Positions 16,697-25,871 of a stretch of 64,000 bases of DNA are shown in pieces. A program made the translations under genes and the position numbers. The notes beneath the pieces are model-generated. The model saw nothing but the letters and a program-made list of their open reading frames with translations. It made no database searches and was not told the DNA's origin. Positions within the stretch are counted from its first letter, which is position 1, and each line of letters begins with the position of its first letter. This DNA comes from Paenibacillus taichungensis (GTDB lineage: Bacteria > Bacillota > Bacilli > Paenibacillales > Paenibacillaceae): contig NZ_JABMCC010000121.1 of NCBI RefSeq assembly GCF_013359905.1, positions 434,001 to 498,000 on the forward strand, written 5' to 3'.

Positions 16697-18979
16697 ATGA
16701 AATCTTTATCCGTGTTTTTCAAGGATGTGGGATCGGCCGTGAGAAACCCGAAGGTGTTGATCCCCGTTATTGCAATTTTGTTTATACCGATTCTATATAG
16801 TGGTATCTATTTGGCTGCCTACTGGGACCCATATGGTCATGTCGATGAAATGCCGGTTGCGGTTGTTAACCTTGATAAAGGTGCAGAACTGGAAGGCAAA
16901 TCATTGCATGTCGGTAGTGACCTCGTGGATGAACTGAAGAAAAATGCAGATTTTAAATGGGATTTTGTCAGTGCCATCCAAGCCAAAGAAGGCATGGAAA
17001 ACGACAAGTATTATATGCAAATTACGATCCCGGAAAACTTTTCATCCCAGGCAACCACGTTGCTTGATGATAAGCCAGAACCGGCTGATCTGATCTACGA
17101 ACCAAATGGAAATTACAGCTTTGTGGGTGCGCAGATTGGCAAAACGGCCATCAAAGATCTGAAAGCTAAAGTTTCGGCCAAAGTAACGGAATCCTATGCG
17201 GAGACCCTGCTCGACAAATTTTCCGAAGTATCGGACGGATTGGCTGAAGCTGGCGATGGCGCAGGAGACTTGAATACGGGCGCAGGCAAGCTGGATGATG
17301 GAGCTGTGAAGCTCAAGGATAATCTGGCGAAACTGGCATCCGGTACATTGGAACTTCAGGATGGCTTGTCTCCATTAAGTGATGGTGTCAATGCACTACA
17401 CACGGGGGCAACCAAACTTGAAAGTGGTACATCGAATCTGGTATCCGGTTTGCAGCAGCTTCAAGCTGCGGCGACAAGCCAGCTTCAGAGCGGTGCAGAC
17501 CAGTTGAAGGACGGCAGTGCCAAGCTGGAAACTGGACTTAAATCTTCCGTGGACGGAGCAGGCAAGCTGCAAGCGGGTCTGCAATCGTCAGAGCAAGGCA
17601 GTGCGAAGCTGTCTGAGGGTCTGCAAAGTGCAGTCCAAGGCAGTGGCACCTTGGCCACTGGCCTTCAATCGGCAGTAGATGGCAGCAGTAAGGTTGCTGA
17701 CGGTGCTCAGGGCGTTGCTGATGGGTTGAAGCAGTTAGCTGCATCCAACCCTGAACTGGCAGCCAGTGAAGACGTACAGAAGCTGCTGGCAGCCAGTGCA
17801 GCGGTCGCTGAAGGCAGTAAGCAACTGCATGAGAGCGAACAGAAGCTTGCGCAAGGTGCAGATCAATTACACCAGGGCAATCAGCAACTGGCAGCAGGTG
17901 CGTCCGAGCTGCATGGAGGCCAAGAGCAGCTTCTGACAGGTGCGAACCAGTTGGTGGATGGTCAGCAGCAATTGCTGGCGGGCGCTGGACAGCTTAGCCA
18001 AGGCGGAGCGAAACTCTCCGATGGTCTGAAGCAATTTAGCGGCAAGCTGGGCGAGGCTGCAAGTGGCGGCACATTGCTGGCAGATGGAGCCAAGCAACTG
18101 GGGTCCGGAACTACAGCCCTGCAAACGGGTGTGGGTAAACTGAGCGGTGGTGTGAGTTCGCTAACGGACGGCTCCAAACAACTCGGTGACGGAGCAGGCA
18201 AGCTGGCAGACGGTTTAACTGAGCTGAAAGACGGCTCAAGCGAACTGGCTACCAAGCTGAACGATGCGGCTCAGAAAACATCAGAAGTCAAGAAAACGGA
18301 CGATGTGGTGAATATGTTCGCTGAACCTGTGAATACGTCCGAGAACACAACAGAGAACGTGAGCAATTATGGTACAGGGTTGACGCCGTTCTTCCTGTCC
18401 ATCGGTTTGTTTGTTGGATCGCTGATTTCAACGATTGTTTTGAAAATGCGGGAAACTTCCGTACCGGGTGCAACAGGTTGGAACCGTTTTGTCAGCCGTA
18501 CACTCGTATTCGGTTTTGTGAGCATTATCCAATCCGTGATCGTGGCAAGCTTCATGCTGTACGGTCTTGGACTGGAAACACACAGCGTACCGCTGTTCTA
18601 TCTGTTCACGATCTTTACGGGACTGACCTTTATGTTTATTGTTCAAGCCCTCGTAACTTGGCTTGACTTGCCAGGGCGTTATGTTGTCATTCTGTTATTG
18701 GTCTTCCAGCTTGCAGCAAGTGCGGGAACCTTCCCGGTAGAGCTGATTCCGTCGTGGCTTCAGGCATTTAGCCCTTGGCTGCCAATGACGCACAGCATCA
18801 TGGGCTTCAAAGCAGTTGTATCCAGTGGTAATTTCGATGTGATGTGGCATCAGGTCGGTATTCTGGCAATCTATGCAGGTATATCTGTGTTGCTGACCTT
18901 GGCTTTCTTCCTTTGGAGCGGCAGACGTCGCAAAAAAGAAGCCGAAGTGAATGAATCCGGTCAAGTGGTGACGGCATAA
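16697..18979 (+). CDS. YhgE/Pip domain-containing membrane protein
   Basis: Large membrane protein, 760 residues, of the ABC-2-like family that includes B. subtilis YhgE and the lactococcal phage infection protein Pip. One N-terminal membrane helix (about 20-42), an extracellular YhgE/Pip N domain, then about 350 residues (190-540) of repeated L..G...L..G heptad- or 11-mer-like units such as LDDGAVKLKDN and LADGLTELKDGSSELATKL, forming a long coiled coil or solenoid, then five C-terminal membrane helices from about residue 560 (LTPFFLSIGLFVGSLISTIV onward) and a basic tail RRRKKE. ATG follows AAGGGGAG. Role unproven: export of hydrophobic compounds or anchoring of type VII secretion has been proposed for relatives. 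Confidence 0.9.
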   Translation: MKSLSVFFKDVGSAVRNPKVLIPVIAILFIPILYSGIYLAAYWDPYGHVDEMPVAVVNLDKGAELEGKSLHVGSDLVDELKKNADFKWDFVSAIQAKEGMENDKYYMQITIPENFSSQATTLLDDKPEPADLIYEPNGNYSFVGAQIGKTAIKDLKAKVSAKVTESYAETLLDKFSEVSDGLAEAGDGAGDLNTGAGKLDDGAVKLKDNLAKLASGTLELQDGLSPLSDGVNALHTGATKLESGTSNLVSGLQQLQAAATSQLQSGADQLKDGSAKLETGLKSSVDGAGKLQAGLQSSEQGSAKLSEGLQSAVQGSGTLATGLQSAVDGSSKVADGAQGVADGLKQLAASNPELAASEDVQKLLAASAAVAEGSKQLHESEQKLAQGADQLHQGNQQLAAGASELHGGQEQLLTGANQLVDGQQQLLAGAGQLSQGGAKLSDGLKQFSGKLGEAASGGTLLADGAKQLGSGTTALQTGVGKLSGGVSSLTDGSKQLGDGAGKLADGLTELKDGSSELATKLNDAAQKTSEVKKTDDVVNMFAEPVNTSENTTENVSNYGTGLTPFFLSIGLFVGSLISTIVLKMRETSVPGATGWNRFVSRTLVFGFVSIIQSVIVASFMLYGLGLETHSVPLFYLFTIFTGLTFMFIVQALVTWLDLPGRYVVILLLVFQLAASAGTFPVELIPSWLQAFSPWLPMTHSIMGFKAVVSSGNFDVMWHQVGILAIYAGISVLLTLAFFLWSGRRRKKEAEVNESGQVVTA

Positions 18980-19067
18980 GCCGAATTAAACCGGAATAGG
19001 ACAGAATAGTGAAAATAAACTTTGAACTCAAGTATCAAAATTATGCAATATAGTAGTCAAATAGTGC

Positions 19068-19107
19068 AAAGAGTCTGCGACCCGAAAATGGGCTGCAGAC
19101 TCTTTTT
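19068..19107 (+). terminator. Terminator of the YhgE/Pip gene
   Basis: AAAGAGTCTGC pairs with GCAGACTCTTT, followed by a T run. Confidence 0.93.
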
Positions 19108-19226
19108 GTATACAAATGCATAAGGATGAAGATATTCGCAGGATCATGGCAAGAGAAATTGGCCCAACTATGGTTAAACACAGGCCACATATGGAATGAT
19201 TTTCTTTTGTCAGCAATTAAAATTAG

Positions 19227-19254
19227 TTGTACTCTGACATAAAATGTGTATAAT
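19227..19254 (+). promoter_or_regulatory. Upstream promoter candidate for gltB
   Basis: TTGTAC, 16-base spacer, TATAAT (19249-19254). A CAGTAC/GTACTG inverted repeat follows at 19283-19303. Confidence 0.45.
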
Positions 19255-19340
19255 TATTCGAAAAAGAGATGAATTTTAGCATCAGTACACTAAAGCTGTA
19301 CTGCAAAACATTTCTTATCAGAGGTATTAAAAAGTTTAAA

Positions 19341-19369
19341 TTGCGCTGATGTTAGGTCGGTGTTAAAAT
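19341..19369 (+). promoter_or_regulatory. Proximal promoter candidate for gltB
   Basis: TTGCGC (19341-19346), exactly 17 bases, TAAAAT (19364-19369). If used, the leader of gltB is about 280 bases. Confidence 0.5.
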
Positions 19370-19375
19370 AATAGA

Positions 19376-19654
19376 ACTATATCAAAAAACGTCGCTCCAT
19401 ATCAGCGGCCGTGCCAGCGGTTGCGTGTTGTTATACCAAGCTGTTTACCGGGTGATCCGGACCAGCTCATCTCATGGATGGCCTCTGCCGCAATAGCAGC
19501 ATTTATAAGATTGACAGCCCTTATTGCTGTCGCCCTCGTTCATCCAGCAGGCAATTTTTCAGGTTGAAAATGCCCGCCCCTCCCGTTTTATTGTTGCTTG
19601 TTGCCTATGTTCTTGATCTTTCCGAAATACTTCACTATAGAAAGGTTGCGTTCC
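19376..19654 (+). other. Long GC-richer leader of gltB
   Basis: No convincing protein. Hairpins visible: GACAGC/GCTGTC (near 19514-19532) and GGCA.TTTTTCA/TTGAAAATGCC (near 19551-19575). It does not carry a T-box motif or any riboswitch consensus I recognise, and neither hairpin has a T run. Confidence 0.4.
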
Positions 19655-22600
19655 ATGAGACACATCGGATTACCTCCTAAACAGGGTCTGTACGACCCAC
19701 AGTTCGAAAAAGACGCATGCGGAATGGGTTTTGTTGCCAACATCAAAGGAGTACCTTCACACGACATCGTTAGTCAGGCACTGACCATGCTCAGTAACAT
19801 GGAACACCGCGGAGGACAGGGCAGTGAGCCGAATTCCGGTGACGGAGCCGGTATCTTGATCCAGATTCCACATCGCTATTTTGCACAGGAAGCGGACCGT
19901 CTTGGTTTTGCATTACCTGAACAGGGCTTTTACGGCGTAGGGATGCTGTTCCTTTCACAGGACCCTGTCATTCGGAGCGCGCATGAAGAGAGCCTTAAGA
20001 AGATCATCGAAGAAGAAGGCCAGACGTTCCTGGGTTTCCGGGATGTGCCTACGTTTGATGAGATGCTGGGACGTTCTGCGCTTGCAGCGAAGCCTTATGT
20101 GCGTCAGGTGTTCATTGGAAGATCGGCAGATGTTAAGGATGAATTGGGATTTGAACGGAAATTGTACGTCATTCGTAGACGTGCGGAGCTGGCTATTCGT
20201 TATTCGGCGGATGAAGCAGAAGGTGGTTCATTCTACCTGCCAAGCTTGTCCTGTCGCAAAATCGTCTACAAAGGCATGCTGACAACGGAACAGGTGGGAC
20301 AGTTCTATCTGGATCTTCAGGAAGATCTCGTGGAATCAGCGATTGCGCTTGTTCACTCCCGTTTCAGTACGAATACATTCCCAAGCTGGGAACGTGCCCA
20401 CCCGTATCGCTTCATGATCCACAACGGTGAGATCAATACGATGCGTGGTAACGTGAACTGGATGCATGCCCGGCAGTCGCTGTTTGAGAGCGAATTGTTC
20501 GGTAACGACATCTCGAAAGTAAAACCGGTTATCAATCCGGATGGTTCGGATACGGCCATGTTTGATAACACACTGGAGTTCCTGTATTTGAGCGGCCGTT
20601 CATTGCCACACGTGGCCATGATGATGGTTCCTGAGCCTTGGAGTACAGATGAGGGAATGGACCCTGCCAAGAAGGCATTCTATGAATATCACAGCACGAT
20701 GATGGAGCCGTGGGATGGACCGGCAGCAATGGCCTTTACCGACGGTTTACAGATTGGTGCAACTCTTGACCGTAATGGTCTCCGTCCTGCACGTTACTAT
20801 GTAACGAAAGACGACCGCATTATTTTGTCCTCTGAGGTTGGGGTACTTGATATCGCTCCTGAAGAAATTCTTTACAAAGATCGTCTGCGTCCTGGACGTA
20901 TGCTGCTTGTCGATACACAACAAGGACGTATAATTGCGGATGAGGAAGTGAAAGCTCTCATTGCGGCCGAGAATCCGTATCAGGATTGGCTCGATGAGCA
21001 TCTGATGGATCTGAATGAGTTGCCGGATGCACCGGAACTGCCTGATCCAAAACATGATAACGTGACCCAGCTTCAGCTGGCGTATGGATATACATTTGAA
21101 GAGTTGCGCAAAGTGTTGGAGCCAATGGCTTCAACAGGTATGGAAGCTACAGGCTCCATGGGTTATGATGCACCACTGGCGGTTCTATCGGATCGTCCGC
21201 AGCGTCTGTATAACTATTTTAAACAAATGTTTGCACAAGTTACCAATCCACCGATCGACGCAATTCGTGAAGAGATTGTAACGTCTACAGCAACTACGAT
21301 CGGACCTGAGCGTAACCTGCTGAATCCTGAACCGGAGAGCTGTCGTCAGATTCGTTTGGATACACCGGTACTTTCTAATGAAGATTTTGCGAAGATTCGC
21401 CATGTTCGTCGTCCGGGCTTCCGTTCCATGACGATTCCGATCTTCTTTACAGCAAAAGAGGGCGCAGAAGGACTTCGCAAAGCGATGGAACTGCTCTTCG
21501 AAGCTTCAGACCGTGTCATTGACAAAGGTCACAACATTTTGATCCTGTCTGACCGTGGTGTGGACGCCGAGAATGCGGCTATTCCAGCATTGCTGGCTGT
21601 AGCAGGTTTGCATCATCATCTGATTCGTAAAGGAACCAGAACCAAAGTCAGCATTTTGCTGGAATCGGCAGAGCCGCGTGATATTCATCACTATGCCTTG
21701 TTGCTTGGTTACGGCGTAAGTGCGGTGAACCCATATCTGGCGTTTGAAACGCTGGATGACATGATTCAGCAAGGGCTGCTGCGTGGCATCTCACATGAGA
21801 AAGCCGTGAAGAACTACATTAAAGCCGCTACCAAAGGCGTTATTAAAATATTGTCCAAAATGGGAATTTCGACGATTCAATCCTATCGTGGGGCCCAAAT
21901 TTTCGAAGCGGTGGGTCTGAAATCGGACTTCGTTGATCGTTACTTTACGTGGACGCCTTCCCGAATTGGCGGGATTGGCCTGGAAGAAGTGGCTGCCGAA
22001 GCATTGACTCATCACAACCGTGCCTTTACGGACAAAGATGGCAATGACAAAGTGCTTGATTCCGGCGGGGAATACCAATGGCGTAACGACGGAGAAGAGC
22101 ATCTGTTCAATCCGCAAACGATCCATACGCTGCAGCATGCAGTACGCACTGGTGATTACAAACTGTATAAAAAGTATTCCAAACTCGTGCAAGGCGAAAA
22201 TGATCAGTTGCTGACCATTCGCTCCATGCTGAGACTGAAACCAGTCGGTCCTGCGATTCCTTTGGAAGAAGTAGAGTCCGTCGAAGATATTATGCGCCGA
22301 TTCAAAACAGGGGCAATGTCCTTCGGTTCAATCAGCAAAGAGGCACACGAAGATCTTGCTATTGCGATGAACCGTGTTGGTGGTAAATCCAATACAGGTG
22401 AAGGCGGCGAAGATCCGGCTCGCTTCATTAAAGATAGTAACGGTGATTCTCGCCGCAGTGCGATCAAACAGGTGGCATCCGGACGTTTTGGTGTAACATC
22501 CAACTATCTGGTTAATGCCGACGAGATTCAGATCAAGATGGCACAGGGAGCAAAACCGGGTGAAGGTGGACAGTTGCCTGGACGTAAGGTGTACCCTTGG

Positions 22601-24253
22601 GTTGCTGAGGTTCGTGGATCAACACCGGGTGTAGGTCTGATCTCTCCGCCACCGCATCATGATATCTACTCGATTGAGGATCTGGCCGAGTTGATCTATG
22701 ACTTGAAAAATGCCAATCCACGTGCAGAGATCAACGTTAAATTGGTATCCGAAGTCGGCGTTGGAACGATTGCTGCTGGTGTTGCTAAAGGTCGTGCCGA
22801 CATAATCCTCGTCAGCGGTTATGACGGTGGAACTGGGGCTTCTCCACAGGGTTCGATTCGCCACGCGGGTATGCCTTGGGAGCTGGGACTTGCAGAAACG
22901 CATCAAACGTTGATGCTGAACAATCTGCGTGACCGTGTCGTACTGGAAACAGACGGAAAAATGCTGAATGGTCGTGACTTGGCCATCGCTGCTTTGCTGG
23001 GAGCTGAAGAGTATGGATTCTCTACAGCACCACTCGTTGCACTTGGCTGTATCATGATGCGTGTCTGCCAGATGGATACATGTCCGGTAGGTGTAGCAAC
23101 ACAAAACCCTGAATTGCGTAAAAATTACACGGGAGATCCTGCTCATGTCGTTAACTTCATGCGTTTTGTCGCTGAAGACGTTCGCGAAATCATGGCTGAT
23201 CTTGGCTTCCGTACCATTCAGGAAATGGTAGGTCGTACCGATTGCCTCGAAACGGTAGAGGCTGTAGACCACTGGAAGAAAAAAGGTGTAGATCTGTCGG
23301 TATTGTTGCATGTGCCTGAAATGCCAGAAGGCTCTGCACGTTACCGTACACAGCATCAAAACCACCAATTGGAAGAGACGCTGGATATGCAGCAGTTGCT
23401 GCCATTGGCGCAACCTGCGCTTGAATCCGGTCAACCGGTTGAAGCGGTGCTTCCAATTACCAATGTAAACCGTGCAGTAGGTACCATTTTGGGTAGTGAA
23501 ATTACGCGCAAATATGGAATAGCAGGATTGCCTGAAGATACGGTTCAATTCAAATTTGTCGGGTCCGCTGGACAAAGCTTCGGGGCCTTTGTACCTAGAG
23601 GTATTACATTGACCGTTGAAGGGGATTCCAATGACTATGTAGGTAAAGGGTTGTCCGGAGGTAAACTGATCGTCATGCCTTCACCGAAAGCCACATTTGA
23701 TGCCGAAGATAACATCATCATTGGTAACACGGCTCTATACGGTGCAACCAGTGGTGAGGCGTATATTCGTGGTATTGCGGGAGAGCGGTTCGCTGTGCGG
23801 AACTCGGGTGCCAAAGTGGTTGTTGAAGGTGTAGGCGACCATGGTTGTGAGTACATGACGGGGGGACGTGTCGTCGTTCTGGGTGATACAGGTCGTAACT
23901 TCGCAGCCGGGATGTCCGGAGGTATCGCTTATGTGTATGATCCGAAAGGCACATTCCTGAAACGTTGTAATCTGGAAATGGTACTTTTGGAGCGTATCGA
24001 AGATGTCTCTGAGAGTGCTGATCTGCGAGGCATGATTCAGCGTCACGTTGCGAACACAGGCAGTGAGGCGGGGCAGCGCATTCTGGATAACTGGCAGCAA
24101 TCTTTAGATCAATTTGTTCGGGTTATTCCAAAGGACTTCAAACGAATGACTGAGCAAATCGAACGGATTCAGGCAACGGGCCTGACCGGAGAGGCTGCTT
24201 TGCTGGCTGCATTTGAAGCAAACATGCGTGAACTCGCACGTGCAGGAGGTTGA
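19655..24253 (+). CDS. gltB: Glutamate synthase, large (alpha) subunit
   Basis: Makes two glutamates from glutamine and 2-oxoglutarate, 1532 residues. ATG at 19655 follows AGAAAGG; it gives a 21-residue propeptide before the catalytic Cys22 in DACGMGFVANIKG, the N-terminal nucleophile of the class II amidotransferase domain. Then the central domain, the FMN barrel (GEGGEDPARF, SGYDGGTGASPQGSIRHAG) and the 3Fe-4S cysteines in GCIMMRVCQMDTCPVGVATQ (about 1130), and the C-terminal beta-helix with Gly-rich repeats (GVGDHGCEYMTGGRVVVLG). No gltD follows; the small subunit must be encoded elsewhere, or this is a ferredoxin-type enzyme. It is terminated separately. Confidence 0.97.
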   Translation: MRHIGLPPKQGLYDPQFEKDACGMGFVANIKGVPSHDIVSQALTMLSNMEHRGGQGSEPNSGDGAGILIQIPHRYFAQEADRLGFALPEQGFYGVGMLFLSQDPVIRSAHEESLKKIIEEEGQTFLGFRDVPTFDEMLGRSALAAKPYVRQVFIGRSADVKDELGFERKLYVIRRRAELAIRYSADEAEGGSFYLPSLSCRKIVYKGMLTTEQVGQFYLDLQEDLVESAIALVHSRFSTNTFPSWERAHPYRFMIHNGEINTMRGNVNWMHARQSLFESELFGNDISKVKPVINPDGSDTAMFDNTLEFLYLSGRSLPHVAMMMVPEPWSTDEGMDPAKKAFYEYHSTMMEPWDGPAAMAFTDGLQIGATLDRNGLRPARYYVTKDDRIILSSEVGVLDIAPEEILYKDRLRPGRMLLVDTQQGRIIADEEVKALIAAENPYQDWLDEHLMDLNELPDAPELPDPKHDNVTQLQLAYGYTFEELRKVLEPMASTGMEATGSMGYDAPLAVLSDRPQRLYNYFKQMFAQVTNPPIDAIREEIVTSTATTIGPERNLLNPEPESCRQIRLDTPVLSNEDFAKIRHVRRPGFRSMTIPIFFTAKEGAEGLRKAMELLFEASDRVIDKGHNILILSDRGVDAENAAIPALLAVAGLHHHLIRKGTRTKVSILLESAEPRDIHHYALLLGYGVSAVNPYLAFETLDDMIQQGLLRGISHEKAVKNYIKAATKGVIKILSKMGISTIQSYRGAQIFEAVGLKSDFVDRYFTWTPSRIGGIGLEEVAAEALTHHNRAFTDKDGNDKVLDSGGEYQWRNDGEEHLFNPQTIHTLQHAVRTGDYKLYKKYSKLVQGENDQLLTIRSMLRLKPVGPAIPLEEVESVEDIMRRFKTGAMSFGSISKEAHEDLAIAMNRVGGKSNTGEGGEDPARFIKDSNGDSRRSAIKQVASGRFGVTSNYLVNADEIQIKMAQGAKPGEGGQLPGRKVYPWVAEVRGSTPGVGLISPPPHHDIYSIEDLAELIYDLKNANPRAEINVKLVSEVGVGTIAAGVAKGRADIILVSGYDGGTGASPQGSIRHAGMPWELGLAETHQTLMLNNLRDRVVLETDGKMLNGRDLAIAALLGAEEYGFSTAPLVALGCIMMRVCQMDTCPVGVATQNPELRKNYTGDPAHVVNFMRFVAEDVREIMADLGFRTIQEMVGRTDCLETVEAVDHWKKKGVDLSVLLHVPEMPEGSARYRTQHQNHQLEETLDMQQLLPLAQPALESGQPVEAVLPITNVNRAVGTILGSEITRKYGIAGLPEDTVQFKFVGSAGQSFGAFVPRGITLTVEGDSNDYVGKGLSGGKLIVMPSPKATFDAEDNIIIGNTALYGATSGEAYIRGIAGERFAVRNSGAKVVVEGVGDHGCEYMTGGRVVVLGDTGRNFAAGMSGGIAYVYDPKGTFLKRCNLEMVLLERIEDVSESADLRGMIQRHVANTGSEAGQRILDNWQQSLDQFVRVIPKDFKRMTEQIERIQATGLTGEAALLAAFEANMRELARAGG

Positions 24254-24296
24254 TTCACCATCCCTGTTTGAATGCATGAACAGGTTGTCTTAAGAA

Positions 24297-24350
24297 TTAT
24301 AGGAGCTTTATGGCTGCCAAACCGGCGCCGTAGAGCTCCTATTTGGTTTT
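24297..24350 (+). terminator. Terminator of gltB
   Basis: TATAGGAGCT and AGCTCCTATTT enclose a 25-base loop with a minor stem; the tail TTTGGTTTT is imperfect. Confidence 0.6.
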
Positions 24351-24477
24351 CGACAAAATTAGAACCTAGACAAAAAACGCTATCGCCATGAGACGACAAC
24401 ATTGAGGAACTTTCTCAAGTATAATAAGGCTAGTTTTGGAGTGCAGGGAAAGTATAAAGATAAGAGAGGTTAGCGGA

Positions 24478-24633
24478 ATGAATATGAAGCAACCAAGCAG
24501 GGGCGACCGTAAGCCGAAAGGTAAACCAGTCGAAGCTACCCAGATGGACATCATGAAAGTTTTACTACAATGCGGAATCGACCCGGAGCGTTGGAACCAT
24601 TTCGTATCCTCCGACAACAACAAGCGCGCTTGA
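24478..24633 (+). CDS. Small hypothetical protein (51 residues)
   Basis: Unknown function. ATG 24478 with AGAGGT upstream yields MNMKQPSRGDRKPKGKP, a basic disordered start, then a short amphipathic segment TQMDIMKVLLQCGIDPERWN. Coding character (codon use, a site, a compact helix) is plausible, and I believe similar short proteins exist in Paenibacillus, but I cannot assign a family. Confidence 0.55.
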   Translation: MNMKQPSRGDRKPKGKPVEATQMDIMKVLLQCGIDPERWNHFVSSDNNKRA

Positions 24634-24676
24634 CAACACATCGACAAGCCTAGAATAGATGGAGGGAAATCAAGAC

Positions 24677-24727
24677 ATAAAAAAGCCCAGCAACCGGAGA
24701 ATGGTATTTCTCGGTACTGGGTCTTCT
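24677..24727 (-). terminator. Terminator of the XRE regulator gene
   Basis: On the minus strand CCCAG..CCGAGAA and TTCTCCGG..CTGGG pair and are followed by CTTTTTTATG. Confidence 0.85.
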
Positions 24728-24735
24728 TTGCGGAT

Positions 24736-25104
24736 TTAATCCATACTACGTTCCATACGGACAAAAGCAATAAAACGACGTGCCTCTTCTTCTGTTAAGG
24801 GTTTGCCATCAATCATCAGGCCGAAGCGTTCCAGCACTTCCTTATCCGATAATTCGAGGGCGTCCACGAACTCCCTTACATCCTCATCCATTACGACATC
24901 ACTTTGTTTCGTCCGTCCAATGAGATAATCAATGGATACGCCAAAGATGTCAGCAAGTCTCGTTAACACTTCGAAATCCGGTTTGCGTCGGTTTTTCTCG
25001 TAGTGGGAGAGAGCAGCTCTTGTAATATGAATGGAGCTCGCAAGTTCTTCTTGAGTAAGTCCCCGCTGTTCCCTTAATTCAGCAATGCGATTTCCGTAGC
25101 TCAT
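24736..25104 (-). CDS. XRE-family HTH transcriptional regulator
   Basis: Cro/CI-type DNA-binding protein, 122 residues. The HTH spans about 7-62: RIAELREQRGLTQEELASSI, ITRAALSHYEKNRRKPDFEV, LTRLADIFGVSIDYLIGRT. A 55-residue acidic C-terminal helix pair follows (EFVDALELSDKEVLERFGLM), a size similar to SinR-like and Xre-like regulators, where it serves dimerisation. It is divergent from the PilZ-like gene that opens the exopolysaccharide region, whose promoter carries a perfect 15-bp palindrome; this protein is the obvious candidate to bind it. That link is inference. Confidence 0.92.
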   Translation of the reverse strand: MSYGNRIAELREQRGLTQEELASSIHITRAALSHYEKNRRKPDFEVLTRLADIFGVSIDYLIGRTKQSDVVMDEDVREFVDALELSDKEVLERFGLMIDGKPLTEEEARRFIAFVRMERSMD

Positions 25105-25279
25105 ATGCTATTTCCCCCTGAACGCCATCAAATATATATTAGAACAATCCTGAGCCAAGTGTTTGATCAGGGCAGCTTTCCTGCATCATCGTAACGCCTT
25201 AGTAGTCCTATTTGAATATAGGTCTGTCTAAGGACATCTCATATTGTCGTAAATCAAAAGAACCATGTCCAAATACTGC

Positions 25280-25308
25280 TTGACATGATACAAATTGTAT
25301 CGTAAATT
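25280..25308 (+). promoter_or_regulatory. Promoter with a palindrome filling the spacer
   Basis: TTGACA (25280-25285), 17-base spacer made of t + GATACAAATTGTATC + g, then TAAATT (25303-25308). A bound protein would block RNA polymerase directly. Confidence 0.75.
25287..25301. promoter_or_regulatory. Operator GATACAAATTGTATC (site 1)
   Basis: Perfect 15-bp palindrome with central A. Recurs without a change at 44795-44809. Confidence 0.7.
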
Positions 25309-25319
25309 GGACGTATGGA

Positions 25320-25334
25320 GTTACAAAATGTATC
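25320..25334. promoter_or_regulatory. Operator-like GTTACAAAATGTATC (site 1b)
   Basis: 13 of 15 bases match site 1, 33 bases centre to centre (about three helical turns), just after the predicted transcription start. Confidence 0.5.
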
Positions 25335-25436
25335 ATTTGGGATATTTTAAGTATGACCACGTTGCCTAGCCAATATACCTGTGAGAAGGAGTATAGGCAA
25401 CTCTTGTAAGCTAATCCATTCTAAAGGAATGAAGCC

Positions 25437-25871
25437 ATGAATTCAATGATTCAGGAATGGGCGGATCTCAAGTTAAATGTCCATATGTACATTCAGGAGT
25501 TTCATGGCAAATTGGTAGACCGCAAAAGACGCCCCGTTCTGTTGCTTGGTATGGACACACGAGCGATCACCTTCCTGAGCGACCTGGACTTGCCAATCTC
25601 ATCAGAGATGCTGATTGGTTTGGATGTAGAAGATAGCCATGTATGTGTACGACTCCACGCAAGGTTGCAATGGAAACAGCCCTTCGGTGAGCTCACATTG
25701 TATCATTCAAGCTTGCATATTCAGCAAGAGCAGACACTATATATAACGGGACAGTTAAATACAATGATTCGAGAAGTTCAGTTTCCGACCGTTTCCCGGT
25801 TTCAGTATGAGAAGGCATCGGAACAACCTAACTTGCAGGAAACCTATCATTACATTGATTTTACCATATGA
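25437..25871 (+). CDS. Hypothetical protein, PilZ-like fold possible
   Basis: 144 residues, no signal or membrane segment. The middle (DRKRRPVLLLGMDTRAITFL ... HVCVRLHARLQWKQPFGELT) has the length and beta-rich hydrophobic alternation of a PilZ domain, and the basic RKRR stretch sits where PilZ proteins have RxxxR, but the (D/N)xSxxG loop is not evident, so c-di-GMP binding cannot be claimed. Weak start context: ATG 25437 after AAAGGAATGAAG. It is transcribed from the palindrome-containing promoter and precedes the exopolysaccharide locus by 150 bases, so it may be part of that regulation. The family remains unrecognised. Confidence 0.6.
   Translation: MNSMIQEWADLKLNVHMYIQEFHGKLVDRKRRPVLLLGMDTRAITFLSDLDLPISSEMLIGLDVEDSHVCVRLHARLQWKQPFGELTLYHSSLHIQQEQTLYITGQLNTMIREVQFPTVSRFQYEKASEQPNLQETYHYIDFTI

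Noticed and set aside
15904..18979. TetR-YhgE as a phage-defence module
   Set aside because: Pip homologs are phage receptors, not defence proteins, and no effector domain is present.
19376..19654. T-box or glutamine riboswitch in the gltB leader
   Set aside because: No T-box sequence and no consensus I can match; left as an unassigned leader.
19474..19680. 68-codon frame in the gltB leader as a leader peptide
   Set aside because: It runs into the gltB start in another frame, has no ribosome site and no run of regulatory codons.
22619..23575. 318-codon frame antisense to gltB
   Set aside because: Shadow of a conserved gene; the translation has improbable composition and no start signals.
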